The notes beneath the pieces are model-generated. The model had not been told where the DNA came from. It saw nothing but the letters and a program-made list of their open reading frames with translations, and did no database searches. From a virus: DNA of 64,000 bases. Shown piece by piece: positions 8,734-16,356 of this stretch. The stretch lies in the IMG/VR virus record IMGVR_UViG_3300027985_000286, positions 85,349 to 149,348 of that record. One strand, 5' to 3'. Made by a program: the position numbers and the translations under genes. Position 1 is the stretch's first letter. Each line of letters starts with the position of its first letter.

Positions 8734-8910
8734 ATGGACCGCAACTTGCTGAACATTGCTCGAGAGATTGAAGAAGACGGGTTGCTCTACGACCAAATCA
8801 ACGGGTTCCATCGCACTGTACTGGACGAGGTAATAATCAACACTGTGTCAAGGAGCATGGATCCTGACTGCACTGCATACTCGCAGTGGGTGTTGAACCT
8901 CAATCTCTAA
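8734..8910 (+). CDS. Hypothetical protein, 58 aa
   Basis: The ATG at 8734 has GAGGGGAT directly upstream and lies 10 bases after the preceding stop. The protein is small, acidic and helical (MDRNLLNIAREIEEDGLLYD). It ends 6 bases before the RBS-masking hairpin of the next gene. Function unknown. Confidence 0.6.
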   Translation: MDRNLLNIAREIEEDGLLYDQINGFHRTVLDEVIINTVSRSMDPDCTAYSQWVLNLNL

Positions 8911-8915
8911 CGCTT

Positions 8916-8962
8916 GCGGAGTCCTTTGCTTAAATAGAGTTGTTCTAGCAAAGGACTCCGCA
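8916..8962 (+). promoter_or_regulatory. Late promoter inside an RBS-masking hairpin
   Basis: A perfect 15-base inverted repeat (8916-8930 and 8948-8962) encloses a 17-base loop. The late element TTAAATA (8930-8936) lies at the loop edge, and AAAGGA, the ribosome site of the 8963 gene, lies in the right arm. Read-through early RNA would fold and hide the site; late RNA starting after the element would lack the left arm. The same layout controls T4 e, soc and 49. Confidence 0.8.
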
Positions 8963-9463
8963 ATGTCATCATCTATACAAAGCGCTCTTAACAACCTTAC
9001 ACCTGATAAGTTCTTGATGAGGGTGTCTGTGTTGCCCAACTTATCTTTCCGGATAAAGCAAACTCAAATCCCCGGGTTGTCTGTTGCTGTACCTCAAATT
9101 GGAAACCGAGCAAGTCAGAGATTTAAACCCACTGCATACAACGTGGAGCTGAGTCCCCTCAATGTCACGTTTGTGGTAGATGAAGAGCTTAGGAATTGGA
9201 TGGAGGCCTTCAACTGGTTTAAATTGTGTACCAAGTCAGATGACCTCTTTGAGGATGGCATTCTAGCTGAAATATCCATCTTGGTACTAGACTCTGACCT
9301 TAAAGAGGTGTTGGAGCTGCAGCTACAAGATTGCGTACCAGTGTCCTTGAGTGATATCAACCTAGCAGTTGATGACGAGAGTACAACCCTTCTGGCAACT
9401 GTTACCATTGACTACTCTACCTACAAAATCAAAACACCCTTGTTTGAAGTGTCATATGATTAA
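8963..9463 (+). CDS. Tail tube-like protein, possibly baseplate tube initiator
   Basis: This 166-residue late protein resembles phage tube-fold proteins: LRNWMEAFNWFK mimics the conserved Trp-rich helix of tube subunits, and IKQTQIPGLSVAVPQIGNRA matches the loop around 'ATALPAG' in gp19-type proteins. It is not the main tube protein, which is at 1928. A baseplate-to-tube adaptor in the sense of T4 gp48/gp54 is plausible, though those are longer (about 320-360). Expression is controlled by the late promoter and hairpin directly upstream. The tube-fold assignment is by pattern; the exact role is inference. Confidence 0.6.
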   Translation: MSSSIQSALNNLTPDKFLMRVSVLPNLSFRIKQTQIPGLSVAVPQIGNRASQRFKPTAYNVELSPLNVTFVVDEELRNWMEAFNWFKLCTKSDDLFEDGILAEISILVLDSDLKEVLELQLQDCVPVSLSDINLAVDDESTTLLATVTIDYSTYKIKTPLFEVSYD

Positions 9464-9473
9464 TCCGCCTATC

Positions 9474-9483
9474 GTGCTATACT
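9474..9483 (+). promoter_or_regulatory. Extended -10 promoter of uvsY
   Basis: GTGCTATACT has the GTGC extension common to early promoters of this phage. The -35 region (about 9455-9461) is poor. Confidence 0.45.
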
Positions 9484-9510
9484 AAATGAGGTTCTACTAG
9501 AGGTAAGATG

Positions 9511-9960
9511 ATGACAACCGACTCGTTGTTCGACAAGAAGTTTGATGATCTTAAGAAAGAAGCCAACAATGACGTTAAGATCAACGTTGCAGACCTTGGA
9601 AGGTCTGCATCAGAAAATCCTAAACTGTACGTCAAGTACCTTGACAAGCTTTCAACAGAGGTTGTCCAACTCGATAAGCTAGAAAGAGAAAAGGCAAGGT
9701 TGTACAAGTCAAGATGGTCTTACTATATGGGTCATGCACCTGAGGAAGAGTACAAGAAGAGTCCATTAAGAGAGAAGATACAGAAGGCAGACATAAATAA
9801 ATACATTGACGCCGACCCTTTGATGCTAGAGATGAGCGCGCGCATCGACAGGCAGAAGGTGCTCGTAAGATACCTAGAAGATGTAATCAAAGCTATCAAA
9901 GATCGACAATTTTCCATCAAAGCTGCCATTGACTGGCAAAAATTCCAAAGCGGGGCATGA
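9511..9960 (+). CDS. uvsY: UvsY recombination mediator
   Basis: This 149-residue protein helps load UvsX recombinase onto gp32-covered single-stranded DNA. It aligns along its length with T4 UvsY (137 residues): the N-terminal acidic helix, the 'KLYVKYLDKLSTE' helix, 'KARLYKSRWSYYMGHA' matching T4 'KKVALKARLDYYSGRG', and the end 'AIKDRQFSIKAAIDWQKFQSG' matching 'AIKSRGFAIKHIQDMRAFEAG'. The ATG at 9511 is better spaced from AGAGG than the one at 9508. UvsX is not in this window. Confidence 0.92.
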   Translation: MTTDSLFDKKFDDLKKEANNDVKINVADLGRSASENPKLYVKYLDKLSTEVVQLDKLEREKARLYKSRWSYYMGHAPEEEYKKSPLREKIQKADINKYIDADPLMLEMSARIDRQKVLVRYLEDVIKAIKDRQFSIKAAIDWQKFQSGA

Positions 9961-9961
9961 C

Positions 9962-10150
9962 ATGAAATCATTCAAAGAATTCGTCAACGAAGCCAAGTAT
10001 CAGGCATATGGTCCGTTCAAGACCAAAGAAGAAGCTATAGCAGATGCCAAAGAAGAGATTGGCGGTGGAACTCAAGGAAAGAACTTTTTCATCGAAAAGG
10101 AGAAAGATGGTTTCTACTGGTCAGAAACCAAGAAAGATGGGTCGATTTAA
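9962..10150 (+). CDS. Putative packaged internal head protein, 62 aa
   Basis: It starts 1 base after the uvsY stop. The N-terminus MKSFKEFVNE/A has the form of the T4 capsid-targeting peptide (T4 IPIII begins MKTYQEFIAEA), with a predicted gp21 cut after residue 10. The rest is a small charged domain (AYGPFKTKEEAIADAKEEIGG). It probably enters the head and is injected with DNA. No late promoter is visible directly upstream. The role is inferred from the peptide; the mature part has no known family. Confidence 0.7.
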   Translation: MKSFKEFVNEAKYQAYGPFKTKEEAIADAKEEIGGGTQGKNFFIEKEKDGFYWSETKKDGSI

Positions 10151-10163
10151 CCCCATCTTTCTT
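10130..10163. terminator. Shared terminator between convergent genes
   Basis: AAGAAAGATGGG (10130-10141) pairs with CCCATCTTTCTT (10152-10163), 12 base pairs. The stops of both convergent genes (9962 and rnhA) lie in the loop and share bases. Confidence 0.75.
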
Positions 10164-10578
10164 TAGCAGCAGCGAAAGCAGCCTTATCGGCAATTTCGTT
10201 GAAATGATCGCCGTTGTGACCGCGTACCCAGTTCCATTTGACCTTGTGCCTCTGCGATGCGGCTATTAGCCGCTTCCAGAGGTCTGGGTTCTTCACGTTC
10301 ACAAAATTCTTTCTTTGCCACCCAAGAACCCATTTCGTCATTCCGTTGACAACGTACTGGCTGTCAGAAACAATCTCAACTTCGCAGGGGTACGGTAATG
10401 CCTCTAAAGCAGAAATTGGACCCATCAACTCCATACGATTATTGGTAGACTGAGCATCGTCACTGGCACCAGTCAAAACCTTGTAGTTTCCACTCTCGAG
10501 AATGACAACTGCAGCCCATCCACCAGGGCCTGGATTCTTACGAGTACTGCCGTCAGTGTAAATCTTTATCTTGCGCAT
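10147..10578 (-). CDS. rnhA: Ribonuclease H, type 1
   Basis: This 143-residue enzyme degrades the RNA of RNA-DNA hybrids, for example primers on the lagging strand. It is the cellular RNase HI type, not the T4 Rnh/FEN type. Catalytic residues are visible: Asp9 in YTDGS, Glu50 in NRMEL, Asp72 in SDSQYV, then His in VRGHNGDHFNE and Asp in IADKAA. GPGGWAAVV is the usual first strand. It is transcribed against its neighbours from a promoter at 10603-10631. Confidence 0.95.
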   Translation of the reverse strand: MRKIKIYTDGSTRKNPGPGGWAAVVILESGNYKVLTGASDDAQSTNNRMELMGPISALEALPYPCEVEIVSDSQYVVNGMTKWVLGWQRKNFVNVKNPDLWKRLIAASQRHKVKWNWVRGHNGDHFNEIADKAAFAAAKERWG

Positions 10579-10589
10579 TTCTTTTCCTG

Positions 10590-10596
10590 TTAAATA
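10590..10596 (+). promoter_or_regulatory. Late promoter (TTAAATA)
   Basis: TTAAATA lies 42 bases before the ATG of the packaged-protein gene at 10639. A TGCTATATT stretch directly after it could also act as an early -10. Confidence 0.6.
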
Positions 10597-10602
10597 TGCT
10601 AT

Positions 10603-10631
10603 ATTGTAGTGAAATTTATCTAAAGGAGCAA
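10603..10631 (-). promoter_or_regulatory. Promoter of rnhA
   Basis: On the minus strand TTGCTC, a 17-base spacer and TACAAT form a sigma70-type promoter reading into rnhA. It overlaps the leader of the divergent gene at 10639. Confidence 0.65.
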
Positions 10632-10638
10632 CACTATC

Positions 10639-10923
10639 ATGAAAACACTAAAAGATTACCTCGGAGAAGAGGTGAAAGATCCTGCAGTCTTGAAAGCGTT
10701 CAAGGATGCTGGCATCCCAGCAGTGTCTTATGGCTTCATTGCCAGAACTGCAGCACAGGATAAGAAAATAGACGTGTTCTTGTCTGTTCTTAAGAAGTCT
10801 GGTTTTGATTACAGAGACCTAGGTAACGGTACGTACCAGTTTTTCAAAGGTAGGACTGTGGTAGGTATCCGTCCCAAGAACAAAATGAAGTTCCAGTCAA
10901 TTCTCGACATTGACGAGGCTTGA
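10639..10923 (+). CDS. Putative packaged internal head protein, 94 aa
   Basis: The N-terminus MKTLKDYLGE/E fits the head-targeting and gp21-cleavage pattern, and a late promoter lies upstream. AAAGGAG gives the ribosome site. The mature part, about 84 residues, appears to be a compact alpha/beta domain (IDVFLSVLKKSGFDYRDL, then TYQFFKGRTVVGIRPK). I do not recognise it. It probably travels in the head as T4 internal proteins do; whether it acts on host defence or host DNA cannot be told. Confidence 0.7.
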   Translation: MKTLKDYLGEEVKDPAVLKAFKDAGIPAVSYGFIARTAAQDKKIDVFLSVLKKSGFDYRDLGNGTYQFFKGRTVVGIRPKNKMKFQSILDIDEA

Positions 10924-10941
10924 GATGCTAGAGCTAGATGT

Positions 10942-12492
10942 ATGAGCGCAGACATCAAGGTAATCAAAGAGGACGAGTCAACCTTAATTGTTGTGCCTAA
11001 CGAGGCGCACATAATCGAGGAACTCTCTGATTACTTTGAGATTGAAAAGGAGAATTCGGTATACCAGAGAAGAAACCGTAAAGGTTGGGATGGTATAACG
11101 CGCCTTTACAGTAAGGCATCTGGAAGGCTCCCTGCTGGTCTCTTCCATCACCTTAAAAAATTCGCTTATGACTTCCAATACACCATGGATGTTGAAGAGT
11201 CAATCGACTCGAAGTTAGATATCAATAGAGAAGACTACGTTAAGTTCGTAAATGAGGATATCTGCCCCTACTCTAAGGGAAATCCAATCAAGCCGTACGA
11301 GTACCAGCTCTACGCTGCCTACTACGCTCTAAAGAATAAGAGAGGTACTTTGCTTGCCGCCACGTCAGCAGGGAAGAGCCTTATAATTTACATCATCAGC
11401 AGAATTATGGAACTAAGTGATGAGAAAGGAGTAGGTAAGCGCATCCTTATCACAGTACCCACAACGTCTCTGGTTGAGCAGCTCTACAATGACTTTGTTG
11501 ACTACGCTAACAACCACAAGAAGGACTGGGTAGTTGGTAACCACGTCCAAAAGATATCAGGGCAGTATGAGAAAACTGTAAACAGAAACATTGTGATTTC
11601 GACATGGCAGTCTGCAATCAAGCTCTACAACTTGAACCAGTTTGGTGTCTGGATCAACGATGAGACCCACAACGGTAAATCCTCATCAATCAAAGAGATT
11701 GGCAAGAACCTATCTGAGTGCGCGTTCAGGGTTGGCCTTACAGGAACACTTGACGGAGTAGAACTACACAGCCTAGAGATACAAGGCGTTTTCGGTCCGG
11801 TGAAACAGATTGTGAAAGCAAAAGAGCTTCAAGATATGGGTAGAGCAGCAGAGACTAAGGTGTTTGGTATCCTTCTTGAGCACCCAGAGTCTGCCAAACG
11901 GTTGCTAAGAAACCTCCAAAACGAGGATAAGAAGGTCAAAGGCAGTAAATCTAACCCTTACGAGATTGAGATGCAGTACCTTATGTCATGCCCTCTAAGA
12001 AACGACTACTTAACCAGACTTGCGTCCGAGCTGAAAGGGAACACAGTGTTCCTAACTGGTAGAATTGATGCACACTTGAAACCACTAGAAGAGAAGTTCA
12101 AAGAAGCAACAGACAAGCCAATATTCGTTATTCACGGTGGCGTAGGTGCAGACGAGCGAGAAGTCATCCGAAACATCCTAGAGACCCACGATAACGCTAT
12201 CATCCTTGCTTCTTACGGAACTATGAGTACTGGTGTTAGTGTCAAGAACCTGCACAATTTGGTATTTGCATACCCACTGAAGGCTAGAATCAAGATCTTG
12301 CAGTCAGTAGGAAGAATGATGCGGATGCACACATCTAAGAGCCACGCTAAAATCATAGATATTGGTGATAACTTGAAGCTGGGTGGTAAAGCAAATCACA
12401 CCATGGAGCATATGAGAAAAAGATTTGAACACTACATCAGCGAAGGATGGAAGATCAAGTTTCTTCAAGTACCGTTAACAAATAAGGGATGA
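10942..12492 (+). CDS. uvsW: UvsW-like DNA/RNA helicase
   Basis: This 516-residue superfamily 2 helicase should unwind R-loops and branched DNA and drive the switch from origin- to recombination-dependent replication. It is close to T4 UvsW in length (503). Walker A is ATSAGKS at about residue 140, the DExH-type motif is DETH at about residue 239, motif III is GLTGTL, and motif VI is QSVGRMMR near residue 455. The N-terminal domain of about 100 residues matches the UvsW DNA-binding domain. A long non-coding region follows. Confidence 0.93.
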   Translation: MSADIKVIKEDESTLIVVPNEAHIIEELSDYFEIEKENSVYQRRNRKGWDGITRLYSKASGRLPAGLFHHLKKFAYDFQYTMDVEESIDSKLDINREDYVKFVNEDICPYSKGNPIKPYEYQLYAAYYALKNKRGTLLAATSAGKSLIIYIISRIMELSDEKGVGKRILITVPTTSLVEQLYNDFVDYANNHKKDWVVGNHVQKISGQYEKTVNRNIVISTWQSAIKLYNLNQFGVWINDETHNGKSSSIKEIGKNLSECAFRVGLTGTLDGVELHSLEIQGVFGPVKQIVKAKELQDMGRAAETKVFGILLEHPESAKRLLRNLQNEDKKVKGSKSNPYEIEMQYLMSCPLRNDYLTRLASELKGNTVFLTGRIDAHLKPLEEKFKEATDKPIFVIHGGVGADEREVIRNILETHDNAIILASYGTMSTGVSVKNLHNLVFAYPLKARIKILQSVGRMMRMHTSKSHAKIIDIGDNLKLGGKANHTMEHMRKRFEHYISEGWKIKFLQVPLTNKG

Positions 12493-12935
12493 ACTGAAGT
12501 AGCAACAGAGTTCAGGGATGATTCAAAAAGTCATAGGTCCCCTAAAGCGACTATCCAAAACATCATTGCCCGTAGCCATACGGTTTTTGGTTTTGGGTTA
12601 CACTAACTGAGTTCAGTACACGACCCCTTCAGTCAGAACGTGAGCATGACCATAAAGGTGAGTAGGCGGTCAGCCTGTACCTACTTCTTACCTTGCTGTT
12701 GTCTGAGTGTTAACACTCACTGACGGTTTGTATCACTGCAGGATGCTCACGTTCCAACTATCCTGCAGTTCGGGTAACCCCGATCATTTGTTTCTCGGCT
12801 GTTTGCTTTAAGGTGCCTGAGTGCTTGTTAGTACAATGAGGTACCACACTCCCTAGGGCTACTCTCCAAGCCACAATGTTGCTGTGCCACTGCTTGGAGG
12901 GTCACCAGGTATAGTCAACCTGCCTTGCATTGTAT
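12493..12935 (+). ncRNA. Structured non-coding region, candidate RNA
   Basis: No plausible gene lies here. The stretch is dense in inverted repeats: a 12-base long-range pair (12636-12647 with 12743-12754), AGTAGG/CCTACT (12661-12666, 12680-12685), a 16-base palindrome (12704-12719), a 10-base pair (12735-12744 with 12760-12769) that competes with the first, and CTCCAAGC/GCTTGGAG (12864-12871, 12892-12899). This points to a folded RNA of about 440 bases. No tRNA is present and I recognise no known RNA class. Strand is assumed from the flanking genes. Confidence 0.6.
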
Positions 12936-12973
12936 ATAGCGTTTTGTGTTTTGTAAAGATGCGAGAAGATGTC

Positions 12974-13002
12974 TTGCTATTCTTAATCAATGGTGCTATG
13001 TT
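12974..13002 (+). promoter_or_regulatory. Early promoter
   Basis: TTGCTA, a 17-base spacer ending GGTGC, and TATGTT, followed by ACAACATACAAAACG. The spacer shares TCTTAATCAATGGTG with the promoter at 59534. Confidence 0.75.
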
Positions 13003-13035
13003 TACAACATACAAAACGTGATGAGAGACAATACA

Positions 13036-13572
13036 ATGACAAACCCAATCGTAGAAGCCGTAAGTCCTCTCAAGAACAGTGCAATGGACCGCGCTGAACA
13101 GCATGCCAACTCGTTGATCAATCGTGTGAAGAAAGAACTCGAGATTGGTGGGTGGGACCTTAATGCGGTCGCTCCTTACCCCAGAGCATGGGGGGCTAGC
13201 AAGAAAAGTTACGCAGAGGCGCGGAGCCGGAACGCAATGTTTTGGGCGTTGGTTGTACCTGCAGGAGAGCAAGCTTCACGTATAACTGGCAAGCCGTATA
13301 TTGTGAAGTTGAGCGACACTAAAATCCAGAAGTTTGTTGATTCTGCTCGCAAAGATGCAGCTGAGCAGTATGACTCCTTCGTGGCCAAGCTTGTGTCGAA
13401 GATCGGTGAGGTGGAAAAGGCTTCGTTGATCGGAGACCATGTGTGGTCTCATTCAATCTTAGTTGTCTCCAAGAGGGACGGTTCGGTTGAGCGTTGGAAG
13501 ACCCAGATGATCATTAACGTGTCCAAGCTGGGCAATCTCTTCAATCAGTGGCCTACTCGTAAGGTCAAGTGA
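13036..13572 (+). CDS. Hypothetical protein, 178 aa
   Basis: The ATG at 13036 follows GAGAGACAATACA in an early leader. The protein has a helical N-terminus (AMDRAEQHANSLINRVKKEL), a central WGASKKSYAEARSRNAMFW segment and a C-terminal beta part ending VERWKTQMIINVSKLG. It looks like a soluble single-domain protein. No family recognised. Confidence 0.75.
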   Translation: MTNPIVEAVSPLKNSAMDRAEQHANSLINRVKKELEIGGWDLNAVAPYPRAWGASKKSYAEARSRNAMFWALVVPAGEQASRITGKPYIVKLSDTKIQKFVDSARKDAAEQYDSFVAKLVSKIGEVEKASLIGDHVWSHSILVVSKRDGSVERWKTQMIINVSKLGNLFNQWPTRKVK

Positions 13573-13585
13573 GGAGGGCTAGACT

Positions 13586-13963
13586 ATGGCAAGGCGCAGG
13601 TCGGTAAACGTGCATTCTTGGGAGTACATCACCAAAGGCGCAACAGAACCGCACGTGAGATGGACTAACTCTGAGCTCGCCAAGTTTCACTACATGAACA
13701 AGAACGGTGTTTACTTTGAGCACCGTCGGATGGTTCATTTAGTCGGTATGGCAGTGAAAGCTGGATTCATAAGAAGCGGTTGGTACTTGGCATATTGTAT
13801 GAGTACCCAACCTGATACCCTGAGCAAGTACGCAAGGATGAAAAAGGTAAAGGCAACCTCTCTGCACGTCACTGTTCAAATGATAAAGGAAAACACCGCC
13901 AAGGCTCTTTCGAGGTTACAAGAAGAAGGTTTCGATATCAACCAAGAGGTACCCAACCTGTGA
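13586..13963 (+). CDS. Hypothetical protein, 125 aa
   Basis: Basic protein (MARRRSVNVHSWEYITKG) with a helical core and several Trp and Tyr residues. It starts 13 bases after the preceding stop with a GAGGAGGG ribosome site. Possibly nucleic-acid binding by charge, but no motif shows this. Confidence 0.7.
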   Translation: MARRRSVNVHSWEYITKGATEPHVRWTNSELAKFHYMNKNGVYFEHRRMVHLVGMAVKAGFIRSGWYLAYCMSTQPDTLSKYARMKKVKATSLHVTVQMIKENTAKALSRLQEEGFDINQEVPNL

Positions 13964-13969
13964 GGTCTT

Positions 13970-14119
13970 ATGGTACTGTATAACTGTATGCAAGAGGCGT
14001 GGATTGATACTGATGACGATACGTTCAATGTAGACATGACGCCGTCTATGAATGTCCGTGATGAGGACCTAGAGTTTTGCGATCAGGCTGCTTTCTGGGT
14101 ATGGTATAACGGTGAGTAG
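13970..14119 (+). CDS. Small acidic hypothetical protein, 49 aa
   Basis: The ATG at 13970 opens an uninterrupted frame of 49 codons, very acidic in the middle (WIDTDDDTFNVDM) and ending FWVWYNGE. It lies 6 bases after the preceding stop. The ribosome site is weak (GAGG at short spacing), so it is only probable. Confidence 0.45.
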   Translation: MVLYNCMQEAWIDTDDDTFNVDMTPSMNVRDEDLEFCDQAAFWVWYNGE

Positions 14120-14120
14120 G

Positions 14121-14127
14121 TTAAATA
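14121..14127 (+). promoter_or_regulatory. Late promoter (TTAAATA)
   Basis: TTAAATA 29 bases before the ATG at 14157, just after the stop of the preceding small gene. A short upstream repeat (GGGTAT near 14097, ATACCC near 14147) could pair across it but is weak. Confidence 0.65.
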
Positions 14128-14156
14128 CACTAGTCCCTTTTCAGAGTATACCCGCA

Positions 14157-14393
14157 ATGAGCAAGTTCACAAAGTACCTTTCTGAGTCTGCAGTGAGAGT
14201 CAACGCTGACGCCTTGGCTCTCGTTATCTCTAACACTGGAAATATTCCCAAAGGCACTGCGTTGGCATTGGCCAAGCAGATCGCGATTAGGGTGGAAGGT
14301 GGGAGAGCATGGGAGCGTCAGGTTCTCAACAACGTCGACGATAACCCAGACAAGGTTATAGCTCAGATCAAAGCAATTCTGGCCAAACCTTGA
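14157..14393 (+). CDS. Putative packaged internal head protein, 78 aa
   Basis: MSKFTKYLSE/S at the N-terminus fits the head-targeting peptide with a predicted gp21 cut after residue 10, and a late promoter lies 29 bases upstream. The start at 14157 is preferred over 14112, which lies before that promoter. The mature part is a small alpha-helical domain (ADALALVISNTG, GTALALAKQIAIRV). Function after injection is unknown. Confidence 0.7.
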   Translation: MSKFTKYLSESAVRVNADALALVISNTGNIPKGTALALAKQIAIRVEGGRAWERQVLNNVDDNPDKVIAQIKAILAKP

Positions 14394-14812
14394 ACATACA
14401 ACAAGTCTTAGAGCATGTAAACCAAAAGTATCAACCTGGCCCAGTCTATCAGTACGTAGAGGACCAGGTTGACTACTGGCAGTCACCAGACGAGTTTGAG
14501 GAAAGCAAGGCCGGGGATTGCGAGGATTTCGCCATTGCCAAGTTTTTTGCCTTGAAGGGTGTGGTAAAGGACAAAGGAAAGCTAAGCCTAGCCCATGTAT
14601 CTCTAGCGAACGGTCAACAGCATATGGTCTGCATGTACGGTGACATGGTGCTAGACATACGCACTTCTCTTGTAGTCGATATCAAGCACCGTCCTGATAT
14701 AGCCCAGCTCATCTACAAGTTCAACGAAGACAGTCTCACGATAGGGACCACTGTTATGAAAGGTGTTCCTAATATCAAGCCTTGGAAGGAAGTTCTTGCA
14801 CGTATGAGTTAG
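14390..14812 (+). CDS. Transglutaminase-like cysteine peptidase
   Basis: This 140-residue protein resembles bacterial transglutaminase-like cysteine proteinases. The key segment AGDCEDFAIAKFFAL places the nucleophile Cys44 at a helix start, and NGQQHMVCMYGDMVLDIR supplies the His and Asp of the triad. The frame opens with TTG at 14390, overlapping the preceding stop as TTGA; no ATG or GTG is better placed. The family includes LapG-type proteases and phage homologues of unknown substrate. It is coupled to the packaged protein upstream. Confidence 0.7.
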   Translation: MNIQQVLEHVNQKYQPGPVYQYVEDQVDYWQSPDEFEESKAGDCEDFAIAKFFALKGVVKDKGKLSLAHVSLANGQQHMVCMYGDMVLDIRTSLVVDIKHRPDIAQLIYKFNEDSLTIGTTVMKGVPNIKPWKEVLARMS

Positions 14813-14916
14813 ACGTGTTAGCTTGTAAAGATACTTAGAGGATTAAAGCTTAAACCCAAGACGAGTTTTAGATTTGGTACAACAGTTGATTACATCATAC
14901 TCAGGGAGGATATACA

Positions 14917-15126
14917 ATGGCTAAGATTATCGTTCTTAAGGAAATTGAGGTCCCTGAGGGTGACTACTGCTTTCTCAATAATAGGCCTGAAATCTGTATC
15001 AACCTCGACCCTTATACCCTGAATTGGGTAGAACCTCAGTGCGACCACGGGTTTTGTTGCCTTGAAAAGGATGAGGTAGGACTGAAGAAGTCACCCGAAT
15101 GTAAGAAACTCCGTGTTTTGAAGTGA
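14917..15126 (+). CDS. Cys-rich small protein, GDYC family, 69 aa
   Basis: The sequence IVLKEIEVPEGDYCF followed by five further cysteines (CINLD, QCDHGFCC, PECKKLRVLK) is related to the proteins at 17003 and 17420, which have the same opening strand, GDYC and a final C-x3-LxV/C motif. The pattern suggests a small zinc- or disulfide-stabilised domain. GGGAGG lies before the ATG. Function unknown. Confidence 0.7.
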   Translation: MAKIIVLKEIEVPEGDYCFLNNRPEICINLDPYTLNWVEPQCDHGFCCLEKDEVGLKKSPECKKLRVLK

Positions 15127-15130
15127 GTTG

Positions 15131-15159
15131 TTGCGTTTCTTCGTCAACGGTGCTAGAGT
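15131..15159 (+). promoter_or_regulatory. Early promoter
   Basis: TTGCGT, 17-base spacer ending CGGTGC, TAGAGT, then the leader AACAACATACAGAAGCAC. Confidence 0.7.
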
Positions 15160-15194
15160 AACAACATACAGAAGCACTTGATGAGGACTAGACA

Positions 15195-16355
15195 ATGAAG
15201 CAGACCTTCAAAGTTCCTACCAGCAAGATGGATTGGGTCAAGGCCAGGGTTGCCAAGCTCAATAAGCGCGCTTCAAAGCACAGTTTGCCTGGTCTTTACC
15301 TGACAGTGACGGGGACTCACGTTGAGCGCATAGTAGCTGACCCTTCTGACCCGCATAGTCAAAAGATCTGGGTAGAGTACACTGATTACACCGTAGAAGG
15401 TGAAACTCCTATCATCAAGGGTTGGGAGTTTATTGGGCGTATTGACCACGTTGATGGTCATAACATTACGCTCAGTGTACCTGGTTGCGATACCCAAATA
15501 CCCGATGAGTTCAAAGATAGAGCTCCGTTTTGCGACCATTGCCGGACGCACCGTCTTAAGAAGAAGTCGTACATCATTACAAGAGACGGAGAGTTCATGC
15601 AAATTGGCTCTGCGTGCTTGAAAGAATTCTTCGATCGTCCTGTGGAGCAGCAGGTTCACAGGATGTCGGTGTTTGATGACATCGACCAGATGAATCAGAG
15701 CTGGGGGTTCAATGACTTCCGCCAGCCTTTGATGACCTCACTTGCGGTTGCGGCTGCGTCTATTCGGCAGTTTGGGTTCCAGAAGTCAGATTCTGAGAAT
15801 CCAACCAAGCAGGACGTTATCACGTGGTTTAGCAGGGTTGGATGGCAGCATAAGGAACACCTCAAGCCTACTGTCAATGACCGCCGCATTGCTCGCAAGA
15901 CTGTAAAGTGGGTGCGTCAGCAGAAAGCTAACAGCGAATTCATGCAGAACCTGCAAGCGTTTACGACTATGCGGTATGTGGACTTGAAGTACGCTGGGTT
16001 CCTTGCTGCTGCGGTTAACTCGTTCCTGCGGTCTGAGGCAGAGAAGAAAGAAAAAGAGGTTGTTGACAGTCATTGGGTTGGCAACATCAAGCAGCGCCTG
16101 GATCTGGATCTCACTTTGCAGCGAATGATTATCCGTGAGAACGAAGGTCACTATGCTTACGCCTACGTTCCTAACTATACCTACATCCACATCTGGGTAG
16201 ACGATGATGGAAATCGTTTCGTGTGGTTCGGTTCCAAGATCATTAGTGACGTGCCTGGAGAGCGTGTTAGCGTAAGGGGTACCGTTAAGGATCATAGTGA
16301 GTACAAGGGAATCAAGAATACGGTGCTTACCAGGGTTGTTGCCAAAGGGGCATAA
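15195..16355 (+). CDS. Hypothetical protein with CDHC zinc-finger-like domain, 386 aa
   Basis: The central region has FCDHCRTHRLKKKSYII followed by MQIGSACLKEFF, a treble-clef-like cysteine arrangement that I associate with phage and plasmid proteins of unknown role. The N-terminal 100 residues form a beta-rich domain, and the C-terminal 150 hold another beta domain ending FVWFGSKI...VRGTVKDH. It could bind nucleic acid. The gene has its own early promoter and the shared leader. No function can be assigned. Confidence 0.7.
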   Translation: MKQTFKVPTSKMDWVKARVAKLNKRASKHSLPGLYLTVTGTHVERIVADPSDPHSQKIWVEYTDYTVEGETPIIKGWEFIGRIDHVDGHNITLSVPGCDTQIPDEFKDRAPFCDHCRTHRLKKKSYIITRDGEFMQIGSACLKEFFDRPVEQQVHRMSVFDDIDQMNQSWGFNDFRQPLMTSLAVAAASIRQFGFQKSDSENPTKQDVITWFSRVGWQHKEHLKPTVNDRRIARKTVKWVRQQKANSEFMQNLQAFTTMRYVDLKYAGFLAAAVNSFLRSEAEKKEKEVVDSHWVGNIKQRLDLDLTLQRMIIRENEGHYAYAYVPNYTYIHIWVDDDGNRFVWFGSKIISDVPGERVSVRGTVKDHSEYKGIKNTVLTRVVAKGA

Positions 16356-16356
16356 T

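Noticed and set aside
9796-9802. TAAATAAATA inside uvsY as a late promoter
   Set aside because: It is in the middle of a coding region with no late gene start at the usual distance.
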